DNA of 64,000 bases from Saccharopolyspora aridisoli (GTDB taxonomy: Bacteria > Actinomycetota > Actinomycetes > Mycobacteriales > Pseudonocardiaceae): the NCBI RefSeq assembly GCF_004348445.1, contig NZ_SMKV01000010.1:62001-126000 (forward strand), read 5' to 3'. The stretch's first letter is position 1. Every line of letters begins with the position of its first letter. Made by a program: the position numbers and the translations under genes. A model generated the notes under the pieces. It made no database searches. It saw only the letters and a list, made by a program, of their open reading frames with translations, and had not been told where the DNA came from. Positions 1 to 7,710 of this stretch are shown piece after piece.

Positions 1-192
1 ATGAGCCCCGGGCGGAAGCGGAGGGTGAACCGCCGTCACCGCAAAAGGTCTCGCTCGATCGACGTGCCACGCGGCGGGCCGCGGCGGACGGCGAGCTCTC
101 CGCTGAATCCGATTGCCCGCGCACGGCGGCGGGTATTGCGCAAGGAAGCTGCCGTGAATCGCAGCCACTCGTACCCACCAGCGGAGGTGACG

Positions 193-384
193 ATGCACCG
201 GGAGCGGCCACGCACGCCAGCGAAGGGCGATGAAGAAGCCGAGAGGGGACCGGCCACGTCCGGGCAGCAGCGGCGTGAGCGGCTCGACGAGACGACCGAC
301 GATCTCCTGGACGACATCGACGACGTCTTGGAGGAGGATCCTCAGACGTTCGTGCGCGGCTACGTGCAGAAGAACGGCCAATGA
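193..384 (+). CDS. pup: Prokaryotic ubiquitin-like protein Pup
   Basis: The 63-residue product is the small disordered tag that PafA ligates to lysines to send proteins to the mycobacterial-type proteasome. The C-terminal half is diagnostic: RRERLDETTDDLLDDIDDVL (residues 27-46), then EEDPQTFVRGYVQKNGQ. It ends in Gln63, so the deamidase Dop would have to convert it to Glu before ligation. The ATG at 193 is preceded by GCGGAGG at a good distance and gives the usual family length of about 64; upstream in-frame extension is basic and unlike Pup. No prcB, prcA or pafA follows; the next gene is a small membrane protein. Whether dop lies to the left of the window cannot be seen. The penultimate pair is Asn-Gly rather than the common Gly-Gly. 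Confidence 0.93.
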   Translation: MHRERPRTPAKGDEEAERGPATSGQQRRERLDETTDDLLDDIDDVLEEDPQTFVRGYVQKNGQ

Positions 385-568
385 CCGCACCGGTCGTGAC
401 CCCGTCTCGCCCGCTGGAGGTCTCCGGCCGCACGGCGGCGACTGGACCGCGGTGCTCCGGCGAGACCGGCCGCCATCGAAGAGCGAGTTCGGGGAGGTGA
501 CCGACGTCCTCCTCGCGCGCCGCGGAGGGTCTCGTTTCGCCCGCGCACGTGCCGGTTACCCGTCAGGC

Positions 569-808
569 ATGTCATCACAGCCCTCCGAGCCCGATCCGGA
601 GCCACGCCGCACTCCCGGGCTGCAACCTGGCGGGTCCGTTCCGCCCGGGGAAACGCCGCCGGAGTCGGCCCAAGCGACCAGCGGCCTGTCCCACGAGCAA
701 CGGGCCGGTGCGCACGCGACGAAGTGGGCGTGGCTGACCGTGCTGGCCGTCCTGGTGCTCCTGGTGGCGGGCTTGTTCACCTACCTCGCCATCGCCCTGC
801 TCATGTGA
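569..808 (+). CDS. DUF6480-like small single-pass membrane protein
   Basis: The 79-residue product has a hydrophilic proline- and glutamate-rich first half containing PEPRRTPGLQPGG and SVPPGETPPES, then a single transmembrane helix (about residues 53-76, WLTVLAVLVLLVAGLFTYLA) that ends almost at the C terminus. This layout and the conserved 'TPGL-PGG-VPPGETPP' segment are what I associate with the actinobacterial DUF6480 family, whose function is unknown. It would sit in the membrane with its N-terminal half cytosolic (positive residues near HATK precede the helix). The ribosome site before the ATG is weak (CAGG). The gene stands alone between pup and udgX. Confidence 0.7.
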   Translation: MSSQPSEPDPEPRRTPGLQPGGSVPPGETPPESAQATSGLSHEQRAGAHATKWAWLTVLAVLVLLVAGLFTYLAIALLM

Positions 809-1170
809 ACTCCCGCCGCTCTCGGAGATCGGGCACCGCTCGAGACGTTGTCAGACGAGCCTTCGCACTTGGTCTTCGGCGTCGTCACCGCCGTTACCTA
901 CGACCTGCTCGGCCCGCGCTCCGGGCACTGACCCGGCTTGGGAACCCCGCCAAGCGGAACCGGCTCCCACCGGATCAACGTGCAGCCATCGCTTGAGAAG
1001 GAAGTCGTGGCAGGAACCCGAGGCACGACGGATCGGGGGCTTCCTCCACCACCCGTTCTCGCGCTCGCCTGCGGATCGACCGCACGTGGCTGTTCGTGTG
1101 CCACTGGCGCGGTCGGGTACTCGGACGGGACCGACCGCGCCGGAGGGGTCGCGGACGAACGGGAGGGGCC
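809..1170. other. Intergenic region without a recognisable gene
   Basis: Open frames here on both strands have no family resemblance and lack ribosome sites at their starts. The last 10 bases (GGGAGGGGCC) are the ribosome site of the udgX gene. No clear promoter or terminator was seen. Confidence 0.5.
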
Positions 1171-1821
1171 ATGTCACCACGAGAAGCCCGAGCCGAGGCG
1201 TTCGTGCCCGCGAAAGGGGGCCTGCCCGCGATGGCGAGCGCGGTCCAGGCCTGCCGTGGGTGCGGCCTCCACGAGAACGCGACCCAAGCCGTGTTCGGCC
1301 AGGGATCGACCCGAGCCCGGGTCCTCCTCGTCGGTGAGCAGCCGGGTGCCTCCGAGGACGTGGAGGGCCACCCCTTCGTCGGCCCCGCAGGCCGCACGCT
1401 CGACGAGGCCTTCCGGGAAGCCGGCCTGCGCCGCGACGACGTGTACCTGACCAACGTGGTGAAGCACTTCAAGTTCGTGCCCGCGGAGAGGGGGAAGCGG
1501 CGAATCCACCAGAAGCCGAGCGTGGGCGAGGTGCGCGCGTGCACGCCCTGGCTGACCGCCGAGCTGCGTCTGGTCAAGCCCGAACTCGTCGTCTGCCTGG
1601 GCGCGACCGCGGCCAAAGCGCTGTTCGGCGAGTCCTTCCGCGTCACCCGCGACCGCGGGGTCCTGCTCGACTTCCCGGCGGGCTTCGAGCTCGGCGGGCG
1701 CAGCCCGGACTCCGTCCTCGCGACTGTGCACCCCTCGTCGGTCTTGCGATCCTCGGACCGGGAGGCCGCGTACCTCGACTTCCGGAACGACCTCCGCACC
1801 GCGGCTGACGCTCTCTGCTGA
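1171..1821 (+). CDS. udgX: UdgX-type uracil-DNA glycosylase
   Basis: The 216-residue protein belongs to the uracil-DNA glycosylase superfamily and specifically to the UdgX class, which binds uracil-DNA and becomes covalently cross-linked to it. Visible motifs: Cys28-x2-Cys31 (first pair of iron-sulfur ligands), GEQPGASEDVEG (residues 55-66, uracil pocket and catalytic loop), HPFVGPAG, the UdgX-defining basic loop KRRIH (109-113) in which the histidine forms the covalent bond in the characterised mycobacterial enzyme, further cysteines at 124 and 142, and HPSSVLR near the end. The ATG at 1171 directly follows GGGAGGGG, and the protein length matches the family. It is convergent with the ectoine synthase gene. 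Confidence 0.92.
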   Translation: MSPREARAEAFVPAKGGLPAMASAVQACRGCGLHENATQAVFGQGSTRARVLLVGEQPGASEDVEGHPFVGPAGRTLDEAFREAGLRRDDVYLTNVVKHFKFVPAERGKRRIHQKPSVGEVRACTPWLTAELRLVKPELVVCLGATAAKALFGESFRVTRDRGVLLDFPAGFELGGRSPDSVLATVHPSSVLRSSDREAAYLDFRNDLRTAADALC

Positions 1822-1864
1822 TGGGCCGCCACCCCGTCGGGGACTCACCTCGCCCTTCGCGCGC

Positions 1865-2254
1865 TCAGCGATCGGTGATCAGCGGGTACACGCCGTCCTC
1901 GTCGTGAACCTCCCTGCCCGTGAGCGGCGGGTTGAAGACGCACACCGCGCGCATCTCAGTCGTCGGGCGCAGCTGGTGGTGCTCGTGTCCGTCGAGCAGG
2001 TAAACGGTTCCGGGCCGGAGCTGGTAGGTCTTCCCGGTCTCCTGGTCCGTGAGCTCGCCTTCCCCGTGGGTGATGAACACGGCCTCGACGTGGTTGGCGT
2101 ACCAGAAGTCGTTGACGGTGTTCGCTTGGAGGGTCGTCTCGTGCACCGAGAAGCCTGCTCCGTGCTTGGCGAGCAGGAGGCGCTTGCTGCGCCAGTTCGG
2201 GGTTTCAACATCGTCTTCGGTGCCGGTGACGTCACCCAGGTCGCGTACGTGCAC
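1865..2254 (-). CDS. ectC: L-ectoine synthase (solitary)
   Basis: EctC is a cupin enzyme that cyclises N-gamma-acetyl-diaminobutyrate to the compatible solute ectoine in the cytosol. The 129-residue product shows the family landmarks: NWRSKRLLLA, HETTLQANT, WYANHVEAVFITHGEGE, the RPGTVYLLDGHEHHQLR metal-binding cupin segment, and the conserved tail VCVFNPPLTGREVHDEDGVYPL. The start is a GTG at 2254 because GGGAGG sits 5 bases upstream and the length then matches EctC (about 130); an upstream GTG would add 14 residues not found in the family. The ectA and ectB genes, normally in the same operon, are absent from the window, so this is a stand-alone copy that would depend on acetyl-diaminobutyrate made elsewhere or taken up. 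Confidence 0.93.
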   Translation of the reverse strand: MHVRDLGDVTGTEDDVETPNWRSKRLLLAKHGAGFSVHETTLQANTVNDFWYANHVEAVFITHGEGELTDQETGKTYQLRPGTVYLLDGHEHHQLRPTTEMRAVCVFNPPLTGREVHDEDGVYPLITDR

Positions 2255-2475
2255 GCTATCCTCCCGGCGCCTCGTCTTGAGTTCCTCCCAGACCACTCAG
2301 CACGGTGAGTACCCCCAACGCGCCGTCTCGAAACCGCAGCGGATCAACGGCGCGGCCACCGCTTCCACGGTGGTCGGCGACCGGCCCGACTCCGTGGCGC
2401 TCCCAGGTGTTTGTGACGCGCCGCGACCGGGAACCACAGCGGTGGAAGTTGACTCGACGTCGGGGAGCGGGAGTC

Positions 2476-2688
2476 GTGCCTGCAGGACGAAGCGAAACGG
2501 GTGAATGTCACGTGGTGCCGGATCAGCGCGGAGGTGGCTGGAAGGTCACCGGTGACGGCGTTGATTTCCACGTGCCGCGGCAATGCGACGCGATCGACGA
2601 GGCGTGCTCGCAGCTTCGCCACGACGGAGGTGGAGCGGTGATCATCCACGGCCTCTCCGGTCAGGTCCAGGACCGGCGAACCGTGTAG
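2476..2688 (+). CDS. DUF2188 domain protein
   Basis: This 70-residue protein is essentially one DUF2188 domain: CHVVPDQRGGGWKVTGDG near residue 11, a middle helix with DAIDEACSQL, then GGGAVIIHGLSGQVQDRRTV at the C terminus. The pattern 'HVVP...GGW.V..(x)n..A...A......G....IHG.DG.I...' is the family signature. The role of DUF2188 is unknown; such genes are abundant in actinobacteria and often lie among stress genes. I take GTG 2476, which has GGGAG a few bases upstream and gives the usual short length; the open frame extends further upstream but without family-like sequence. Confidence 0.72.
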   Translation: MPAGRSETGECHVVPDQRGGGWKVTGDGVDFHVPRQCDAIDEACSQLRHDGGGAVIIHGLSGQVQDRRTV

Positions 2689-2856
2689 GTGGTGGCACGC
2701 GGCGCTGTTGCATCCGATCGCCGCCGACACCGCGCACGCGGCACGCACACGACGTGATCGCGCTGCCACAGCGGGAGAGCGGTGAGCACGCGGTAGAGCG
2801 AGGGGCTGGCCGACGGCTGACCTGAGAAGTCCTCGACAGCAGGGCTCACGAGCGCA

Positions 2857-3150
2857 TCAAGTGGCGACCAACCCCGGAACGGTTCCGTCACCGGGAAGCG
2901 AATCGCGATCGCTGTCGTCGTCGACGCGGGCACTCCCCTCGATCCGAAGCAAGCGTGCGCCTTCGTACTCCATGAGCGCTCGAGCGTTGCTGATGGCCAC
3001 GGTCTGGCTGGCGCTTCGCGCGCACGCCTGAGTACCTCCCGGCGTCAGGACCTGCCAGGTTCCCTCGGGATGTCGGCGCACCCGCCACGTGCACATGCTC
3101 CCGAGTTCCCACTGCCGTGAACCACTATTCCTGCCCAGGAGGAACCGCAT
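2857..3150 (-). CDS. Small hypothetical protein, weak DUF2188-like pattern
   Basis: A 97-residue reading from ATG 3150 contains TWRVRRHPEGTWQVLTPGG, a central segment with ARSASQTVAISNARALMEYEG, then RLLRIEGSARVDDDSD. The order (W.V.R...G.W.V, helix, hydrophobic IxG strand) recalls the DUF2188 fold, but the identity is weak and the helix is diverged. A later ATG (MCTW, at 3096) is an alternative start that would trim it to just the domain. It lies immediately downstream of the GH172 gene on the same strand. The call rests on codon-position GC bias and this faint resemblance only. Confidence 0.38.
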   Translation of the reverse strand: MRFLLGRNSGSRQWELGSMCTWRVRRHPEGTWQVLTPGGTQACARSASQTVAISNARALMEYEGARLLRIEGSARVDDDSDRDSLPGDGTVPGLVAT

Positions 3151-3248
3151 CGGAGCGTCCTCGTGTGCTCGGAGGTCACCGAGCGTCGCATCGCGCGGTC
3201 TCCGCACACCCAGGCGGGGCGGGCCCGCGATGTGGCTGCTGCCGAGCC

Positions 3249-4361
3249 CTACGCGAAGCGCTTCAGGAGTTCCCACGTTCGAGCGGTGAGCCGACCGGAG
3301 CCGGGCCGCGCGTGCTGCTGGGCTCGTAGCGGCGGGAACGGGGTGTGCGGTTCGGTCTGGTACCAGAACGCGGTCGTGGCGATGTCGGCGTCCACCAGCG
3401 GCAGGTAGCGTCGGCCCGCCTTCCACCCGAGCGCCTGGACGGTGACCCGCAGGTCCCGCTCGAAGCAGATCGGGTCGCGCAGGTGCCAGCGGTACATGCC
3501 GAACCGCTGGTGCGGCCGGTAGACCTCCTTCGGGGGCAGCACTTGGTGCAGCCCCGACTGCGCGGTCGAGTAGGTCACGTAGCGGCCTCCCACGTCGAAG
3601 TTCCAGGCTCCGCCGAAGTAGTCCTCCGTGCCGGTCCCGCAGATCGTCGGGTGCTCCTGATCACCGTCGAGGTAGAACTTGACCTCGCCTTCGCCCCACC
3701 AGCCCGGAGCACCCGGTCGGATGGCCAGGTACGTCCCGACGTACCGGCCGGTGCCGCCGACGCCGTCGACGATCGTGTGCACCGCCGGATCGCCCAGCGG
3801 GTTGCTGCGGCGCCAGCTCGCGTGGAAGGAGCCGACCCGCTCGGGCAGGTCCGTCTCCTGGTAGGTCACCTGGTAGTAGACGGGAACGCTGCGGCGCGTC
3901 GTGTTCTCCAGCGTGATCGTGGCGCGCCTGCGGAACGGCATCGGCCAGTAGCTGTTGAACCCGCCCGCCGGTGCGACGACCACGACCTCCGAGTCGACCA
4001 GCGCGAGCTCCGCCCACCCGTTGCAGAAGAAGTCGCCGAGCGGCACCTCGACGGACGGATCTCCTTCGGCGTCCCAGTACATCCGCAGCACCAGCTGCCG
4101 CACGCTGGCGACGTCGGTGGTCAACCAGATGTGCTGGATCACGCCGGGACCGGTGATGTCGGCCAGCGTCGCGGTTCGACCGGCGGCCAGCTCGATCGAG
4201 GGCGAGACCTTCCAACCGCCGCCCAGCTCGCGGGCCGCCGATGCACCGGTGCCCTCGACCGCCCGCGCTCCCCCTCCCTTCGCCCCGGTCGGGTTCTCGG
4301 GGGAGACCGACCGCGTGCGCATGTTCGGAAGCTTCCAGAGCTCGTCCACCACGCCTCCCAT
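3249..4361 (-). CDS. Glycoside hydrolase family 172 (DUF2961) protein
   Basis: About 370 residues with hallmark DUF2961/GH172 segments: ADITGPGVIQHIWLT early, MYWDAEGDPSVEVPLGDFF, GFNSYWPMPFRR, the catalytic-region signature GTGTEDYFGGAWNF, and FGMYRWHLRDPI late. Known GH172 enzymes act on fructofuranose- or arabinofuranose-containing substrates (difructose anhydrides, D-arabinans). There is no signal peptide, so action would be cytosolic. The gene is coupled to the membrane glycosyltransferase gene upstream by a TGATG overlap at 4361; a GTG at 4349 with GGGAGG just upstream is an alternative start. The pairing of a furanosidase-type hydrolase with a GT-C glycosyltransferase suggests work on a cell-envelope furanose glycan, which is inference. 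Confidence 0.85.
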   Translation of the reverse strand: MGGVVDELWKLPNMRTRSVSPENPTGAKGGGARAVEGTGASAARELGGGWKVSPSIELAAGRTATLADITGPGVIQHIWLTTDVASVRQLVLRMYWDAEGDPSVEVPLGDFFCNGWAELALVDSEVVVVAPAGGFNSYWPMPFRRRATITLENTTRRSVPVYYQVTYQETDLPERVGSFHASWRRSNPLGDPAVHTIVDGVGGTGRYVGTYLAIRPGAPGWWGEGEVKFYLDGDQEHPTICGTGTEDYFGGAWNFDVGGRYVTYSTAQSGLHQVLPPKEVYRPHQRFGMYRWHLRDPICFERDLRVTVQALGWKAGRRYLPLVDADIATTAFWYQTEPHTPFPPLRAQQHARPGSGRLTARTWELLKRFA

Positions 4362-5860
4362 CACGGCTCGTACAACGATGGCCACACCTGGTCCCACGGG
4401 GCGTTGCGACCTTCGCACAACCAGATCGGAACGTCAGTGCTGATGCCCGCGTGGCCGAGTCCGCCCCGCCAGGTGGTGAGCTTGCGCGTGCTGCGGAAGT
4501 TCGCCCGCAGCGGACCGGGGTCGGCGCCGACGAACAGCGCGGTGTCCGCGTCCGGTGGGACGCCGAAGAACCAGTAACCGCGGTGCGGGCTGTGCGCCCG
4601 GGGCAAACCGCGCTGCTGGCCGTACCGGTCCAGCGCACTGGCTTGCCAGTAGTGGTTGGTGATCACAGGTGCACCGCGCCCGGCGGGAGAGCGCTGGTAC
4701 GCGAGCGCGACCGCATCGGCCAGCTCGGGCCATCCCGCGCTGCCGCGCGCCGCCGGTGCGGTCACCACTCCCGTACCCGGCACCGGGCTGGGAACGAGGA
4801 CCACCACCACGGCCAGCACCGCTGATGCCGGCCACACCAGGCCGATCAGCGCAGCCCGCCGCGGTGTCGCGGCCGTGCGGTGCAGGAGCTCGACCGAACC
4901 TGCTGCGAAGCACAGCGGGAACAACCCGGCGCAGTAGTAGTAGCGGCCTCCGGTGACCAGGAACGTCACCACGACCGCCGCGCAAGCCCAGCCCAGGAAC
5001 CGGTGCTCGGCCAGCGCCGTCGACCGCAGGAGCCGCCACAGCCCGTAGACGAAGAGCACGGCACCGGCGATCACCCCGGCCACCAGCACGGTCAACGGCA
5101 AGAACGCCAGCGGCCCGCTCGCGGTGTCCGCCGTCTCCTCGCGCACGGCTCCGACCAGCCGGAGCTGTGGCCAGTCGTGCCGGTGCTGCCAGCGCAGGTA
5201 CGGCACCATCGCCAGCATCGAGGCACCGGCGCCCACCCAGAGCGCCGGCCGCCGGAACACCTCCCGCGGCCCGATCAGCGCCGCGGCGAGGAAGCAAGCG
5301 GCCCACAGCACCACGATCAGGTACTTCCCCTGAACGGCAACGGCGCCCGTGACTCCGATCAGCAGCAGCGAAAGCCCGTCTCGAAGCCGCACCCACCGCA
5401 CGACCAGCCACGTCGTGACCGCCCACGCGATCGCGTCGACCGCCTGGGTCTGCAGCAGGCTCCCGCTGTTGAGCGTCTGCGGGGAGATGGCGTACGTGGC
5501 CGCGGCGAGGCTCTGCGCCCCCCGGCCGCCCCCGAACTCCCGCGCGATGAGACCGGTGATCAGCACCCCGGCGACCGCGGCGAGGACCGCGGGCATCCGC
5601 ACGCCGATGCGCGAACCGCCGAGCGCGACTTCCCCGACGCGCGCCAGCAGGGGCATCAGCACGGGCTGGTCTGCGTAGCCCCAGCTCAGGTGATGCCCGG
5701 CAGCGAGCAGGTACAGCTCGTCGCCGTACCACTCGCGGAACCAGCTGAGCCATGCGAGCAGCACGGCCAGGCACCCCGCGATCGAGGCCAACCGCGACCA
5801 CGCCACCGGCGGCCGCGAGGCCGGTGCGCGGTGCAGCGGTCGAAGCGAGTCCACCACCAC
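4361..5860 (-). CDS. GT-C membrane glycosyltransferase (GT39/ArnT-like)
   Basis: The 499-residue integral membrane protein has about ten hydrophobic helices and the GT-C hallmark early in the first extracytoplasmic loop: WYGDELYLLAAGHHLSWGYADQP (in part), where the Asp-Glu pair is the catalytic and metal-binding motif of PMT_2/ArnT-like enzymes that use polyprenyl-phosphate sugars. The hydrophilic C-terminal domain (about residues 370-499, with ITNHYWQASALDRY) lies outside the membrane. The predicted role is transfer of a sugar from a lipid carrier to an envelope acceptor; the acceptor is unknown. Several GTG codons in a row at 5860-5854 make the exact start uncertain. It forms a two-gene unit with the GH172 gene through a TGATG overlap. 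Confidence 0.85.
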   Translation of the reverse strand: MVVDSLRPLHRAPASRPPVAWSRLASIAGCLAVLLAWLSWFREWYGDELYLLAAGHHLSWGYADQPVLMPLLARVGEVALGGSRIGVRMPAVLAAVAGVLITGLIAREFGGGRGAQSLAAATYAISPQTLNSGSLLQTQAVDAIAWAVTTWLVVRWVRLRDGLSLLLIGVTGAVAVQGKYLIVVLWAACFLAAALIGPREVFRRPALWVGAGASMLAMVPYLRWQHRHDWPQLRLVGAVREETADTASGPLAFLPLTVLVAGVIAGAVLFVYGLWRLLRSTALAEHRFLGWACAAVVVTFLVTGGRYYYCAGLFPLCFAAGSVELLHRTAATPRRAALIGLVWPASAVLAVVVVLVPSPVPGTGVVTAPAARGSAGWPELADAVALAYQRSPAGRGAPVITNHYWQASALDRYGQQRGLPRAHSPHRGYWFFGVPPDADTALFVGADPGPLRANFRSTRKLTTWRGGLGHAGISTDVPIWLCEGRNAPWDQVWPSLYEP

Positions 5861-6048
5861 GCCCTACCCACGGCGGCACCGATCCCATGCGCGCTGCTCA
5901 TCGGCAGGCGGCGCGGTGATGCGCTCCCGTCCCGACGGGGCCGGCGACCGCAGCCCAAGAACTCGCCACGCGATCGAGCACGAGCGGGATTGACCGGCCG
6001 GTGAGCGCGGGTAACCGGTGAGGACCAAAGTCCAGGGTGGAGGAAACC

Positions 6049-6282
6049 ATGTCCAGCACGCCGCTGCTCGACCGTTGGCGGGGAGACCCGGGGCAACCTG
6101 AACGACCGGAAAAGCCCACCAGCCCGGACAAGCCGACCACACCGAGCAAGCCCGAGTTCCCGGACAAGCCGGAGACCCCGGAAGAACCGCAGGCACCCGA
6201 CCCTGAGCAACCGGACGCCCCGGAAGTACCGGACGCGCCCGAACGCCCCGAGGGGAACCGCCCGCCTTCGCGGGTGAGGTGA
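6049..6282 (+). CDS. Small proline/glutamate-rich repeat protein
   Basis: The 77-residue product opens with MSSTPLLDRWRGDPGQPERPE and continues as an irregular proline repeat (units such as PDKP, TPSKP, FPDKP, TPEEP, APDPEQP, APEVP). It has no signal peptide and no membrane helix. GGAGG lies 6 bases before the ATG and sequence periodicity (Pro every third or fourth residue) supports translation on this strand. It sits 10 bases before the hydrolase gene with the same orientation, so the two are likely co-transcribed. The function is unknown; an extended polyproline linker or scaffold is the only physical suggestion. Confidence 0.68.
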   Translation: MSSTPLLDRWRGDPGQPERPEKPTSPDKPTTPSKPEFPDKPETPEEPQAPDPEQPDAPEVPDAPERPEGNRPPSRVR

Positions 6283-6292
6283 GGAGGCACCG

Positions 6293-7120
6293 ATGCCTGA
6301 CGGAACTGCGGGAAGCACCGCGGAATGCGCGGTCACATTCGTGGGCACGGCGACCACGCTGCTCCGGCTCGGGCCGTTCAGGCTCCTCACCGACCCGAAC
6401 TTCGTGCGGCGAGGTCAGTGGGTCCACGTCGGGCACGGGATCGTCACGCGGCGCCGCACCAATCCGGCGATGACGATCGATGAACTCCCCGAATTGGACG
6501 CGGTGTTGCTGTCGCACCTGCACGGAGATCATTTCGACCGGGTCGCGGCGCGGGAGCTCGACCGGGCGTTGCCCATCTTCACCACACCGCACGCAGCGGG
6601 CCGGTTGCACAAGCGGGGTTTCGCCGAGTCGGTGCCGATGCCGCGGTGGAGCAAGTGGTCGACGACCAAGGACGGTGCCCGCCTCACGGTCACCTCGCTG
6701 CCGGCCCGGCACGCACGCGGGCTGGTGGGGGTCGTCGCGCCACCGGTCATGGGGACGTTGCTGGATTACGAGCGACCCGGGCACCGGCTCCGGCTGTACC
6801 TGAGCGGGGACACGGTCCTGCACGACGACCTCCACGAGATCCGAGATCGGTGCCCGGACATCGACCTCGCCGTCATGCACCTCGGAGGAACGCGGATCCT
6901 CGGGCACTTGATCAGCATGGACGGCCAGGAAGGCGCCGACCTCCTGGAGCTGCTGCGCCCGCTGCAGGCGCTACCGGTACACCACGATGACTACGGGTTG
7001 TTCACCTCGCCGCTCTCGGAGTTCCAGGTCGAAGTCGCCCGCCGCGGGATTCCGGGCGTGGAGTGGGTGCTACCGGGCATGACACTCGACCTCCCGCTGC
7101 CCGCGCGCAAGACCGTCTGA
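6293..7120 (+). CDS. Metallo-beta-lactamase-fold hydrolase (UlaG/NAPE-PLD-like)
   Basis: The 275-residue protein has the metal-binding motif SHLHGDHFD (residues 74-82), a preceding strand TFVGTATTLLRLGPFRLLTDPN typical of UlaG-like members, a later GDT (about residue 175), MHLGGT and VHHDDY as further metal-ligand candidates. This subgroup includes lactonases and N-acyl-phosphatidylethanolamine phospholipases D; the actual substrate cannot be told. Its ATG follows GAGGAGG, and it is 10 bases downstream of the proline-rich gene. There is no signal peptide, so it is cytosolic. Confidence 0.85.
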   Translation: MPDGTAGSTAECAVTFVGTATTLLRLGPFRLLTDPNFVRRGQWVHVGHGIVTRRRTNPAMTIDELPELDAVLLSHLHGDHFDRVAARELDRALPIFTTPHAAGRLHKRGFAESVPMPRWSKWSTTKDGARLTVTSLPARHARGLVGVVAPPVMGTLLDYERPGHRLRLYLSGDTVLHDDLHEIRDRCPDIDLAVMHLGGTRILGHLISMDGQEGADLLELLRPLQALPVHHDDYGLFTSPLSEFQVEVARRGIPGVEWVLPGMTLDLPLPARKTV

Positions 7121-7172
7121 TGCCGTCCACTTCGGCTCGGCTCGTGGGGGCTCCGGTCGCCACACGCGGCGA

Positions 7173-7198
7173 GTTTCCACGTCGCCGCGGACGGGTAC
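7173..7198 (+). promoter_or_regulatory. Candidate sigma-B-type promoter
   Basis: GTTT (7173-7176), then 16 bases, then GGGTAC (7193-7198) matches the GTTT-N14-16-GGGTA[T/C] form used by SigB/SigF-family stress sigma factors in actinobacteria. It lies 43 bases before the start codon of the small gene at 7241. Confidence 0.5.
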
Positions 7199-7240
7199 TT
7201 CACGTCAAGAACCGATCGACGCGTTTCTGGAGGACTTCCC

Positions 7241-7525
7241 ATGGGCGCCGAAACCCGTACGACCTCGGACCACGACGAGATCCGCCGGTGGGTCGAAGAG
7301 CACGACGGCGTGCCGGCCACGGTGCGGGGAACCAACGACGACAAGGACGCCGCGGGCGTGCTGCGGTTCGACTTCCCCGGTGGTGCGAGCGAGGAGTCGT
7401 TGGAGCACATCAGTCGGAACACGTGGTTCCAGGAGTTCGACGCCGAGGGCCTGCGACTGCTCTACCAGCTCGAGAAGTCCGACGGCGGGGACAGCACCTT
7501 CTTCAAGGTCGTCTCCTCGGACTGA
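7241..7525 (+). CDS. Small conserved acidic protein
   Basis: The 94-residue soluble protein begins with TTSDHDEIRRWVEEHDGVPA (in part), then VRGTNDDKDAAGVLRFDFPGG and ends with WFQEFDAEGLRLLYQLE followed by a short tail. I recognise the pattern (D-H-D-E-I-R-x-W near the N terminus, 'L.I.FP', 'W.EFF..F....LALLYQ') as a conserved small actinobacterial protein without a known function. GGAGG lies 7 bases before the ATG. A sigma-B-like promoter immediately upstream suggests stress induction, which is an inference from the motif. Confidence 0.72.
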   Translation: MGAETRTTSDHDEIRRWVEEHDGVPATVRGTNDDKDAAGVLRFDFPGGASEESLEHISRNTWFQEFDAEGLRLLYQLEKSDGGDSTFFKVVSSD

Positions 7526-7710
7526 AGCGGTGTCCGCGCGGTTCCCGAACCCCAACCGCACACCCCCAAGTCGTGTGGTCCGGTGATGGGCGATGAGGCC
7601 AGGCCCATCTGCGTCGGCCACCGGCGGCTGGCGATCGCGTCGCGAAGCGCCCGCGCGTGGCGGAACCGAGGGCGTCGGCCCTCCTCCACAGGTCGAACAG
7701 GAGCACCCGC

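Noticed and set aside
2344..2769. Minus-strand frame over the DUF2188 gene
   Set aside because: The plus strand has clear DUF2188 sequence; the opposite frame has no motif.
3345..4577. 410-codon plus-strand frame opposite the GH172 gene
   Set aside because: Antisense shadow; the minus strand carries GTGTEDYF and other GH172 motifs.
5898..6290. Minus-strand frame coding a Gly/Ser-rich collagen-like repeat, opposite the proline-rich gene
   Set aside because: It is the antisense shadow of the Pro/Glu repeat. The plus strand has a GGAGG ribosome site and is in the same unit as the hydrolase; the minus reading has none.
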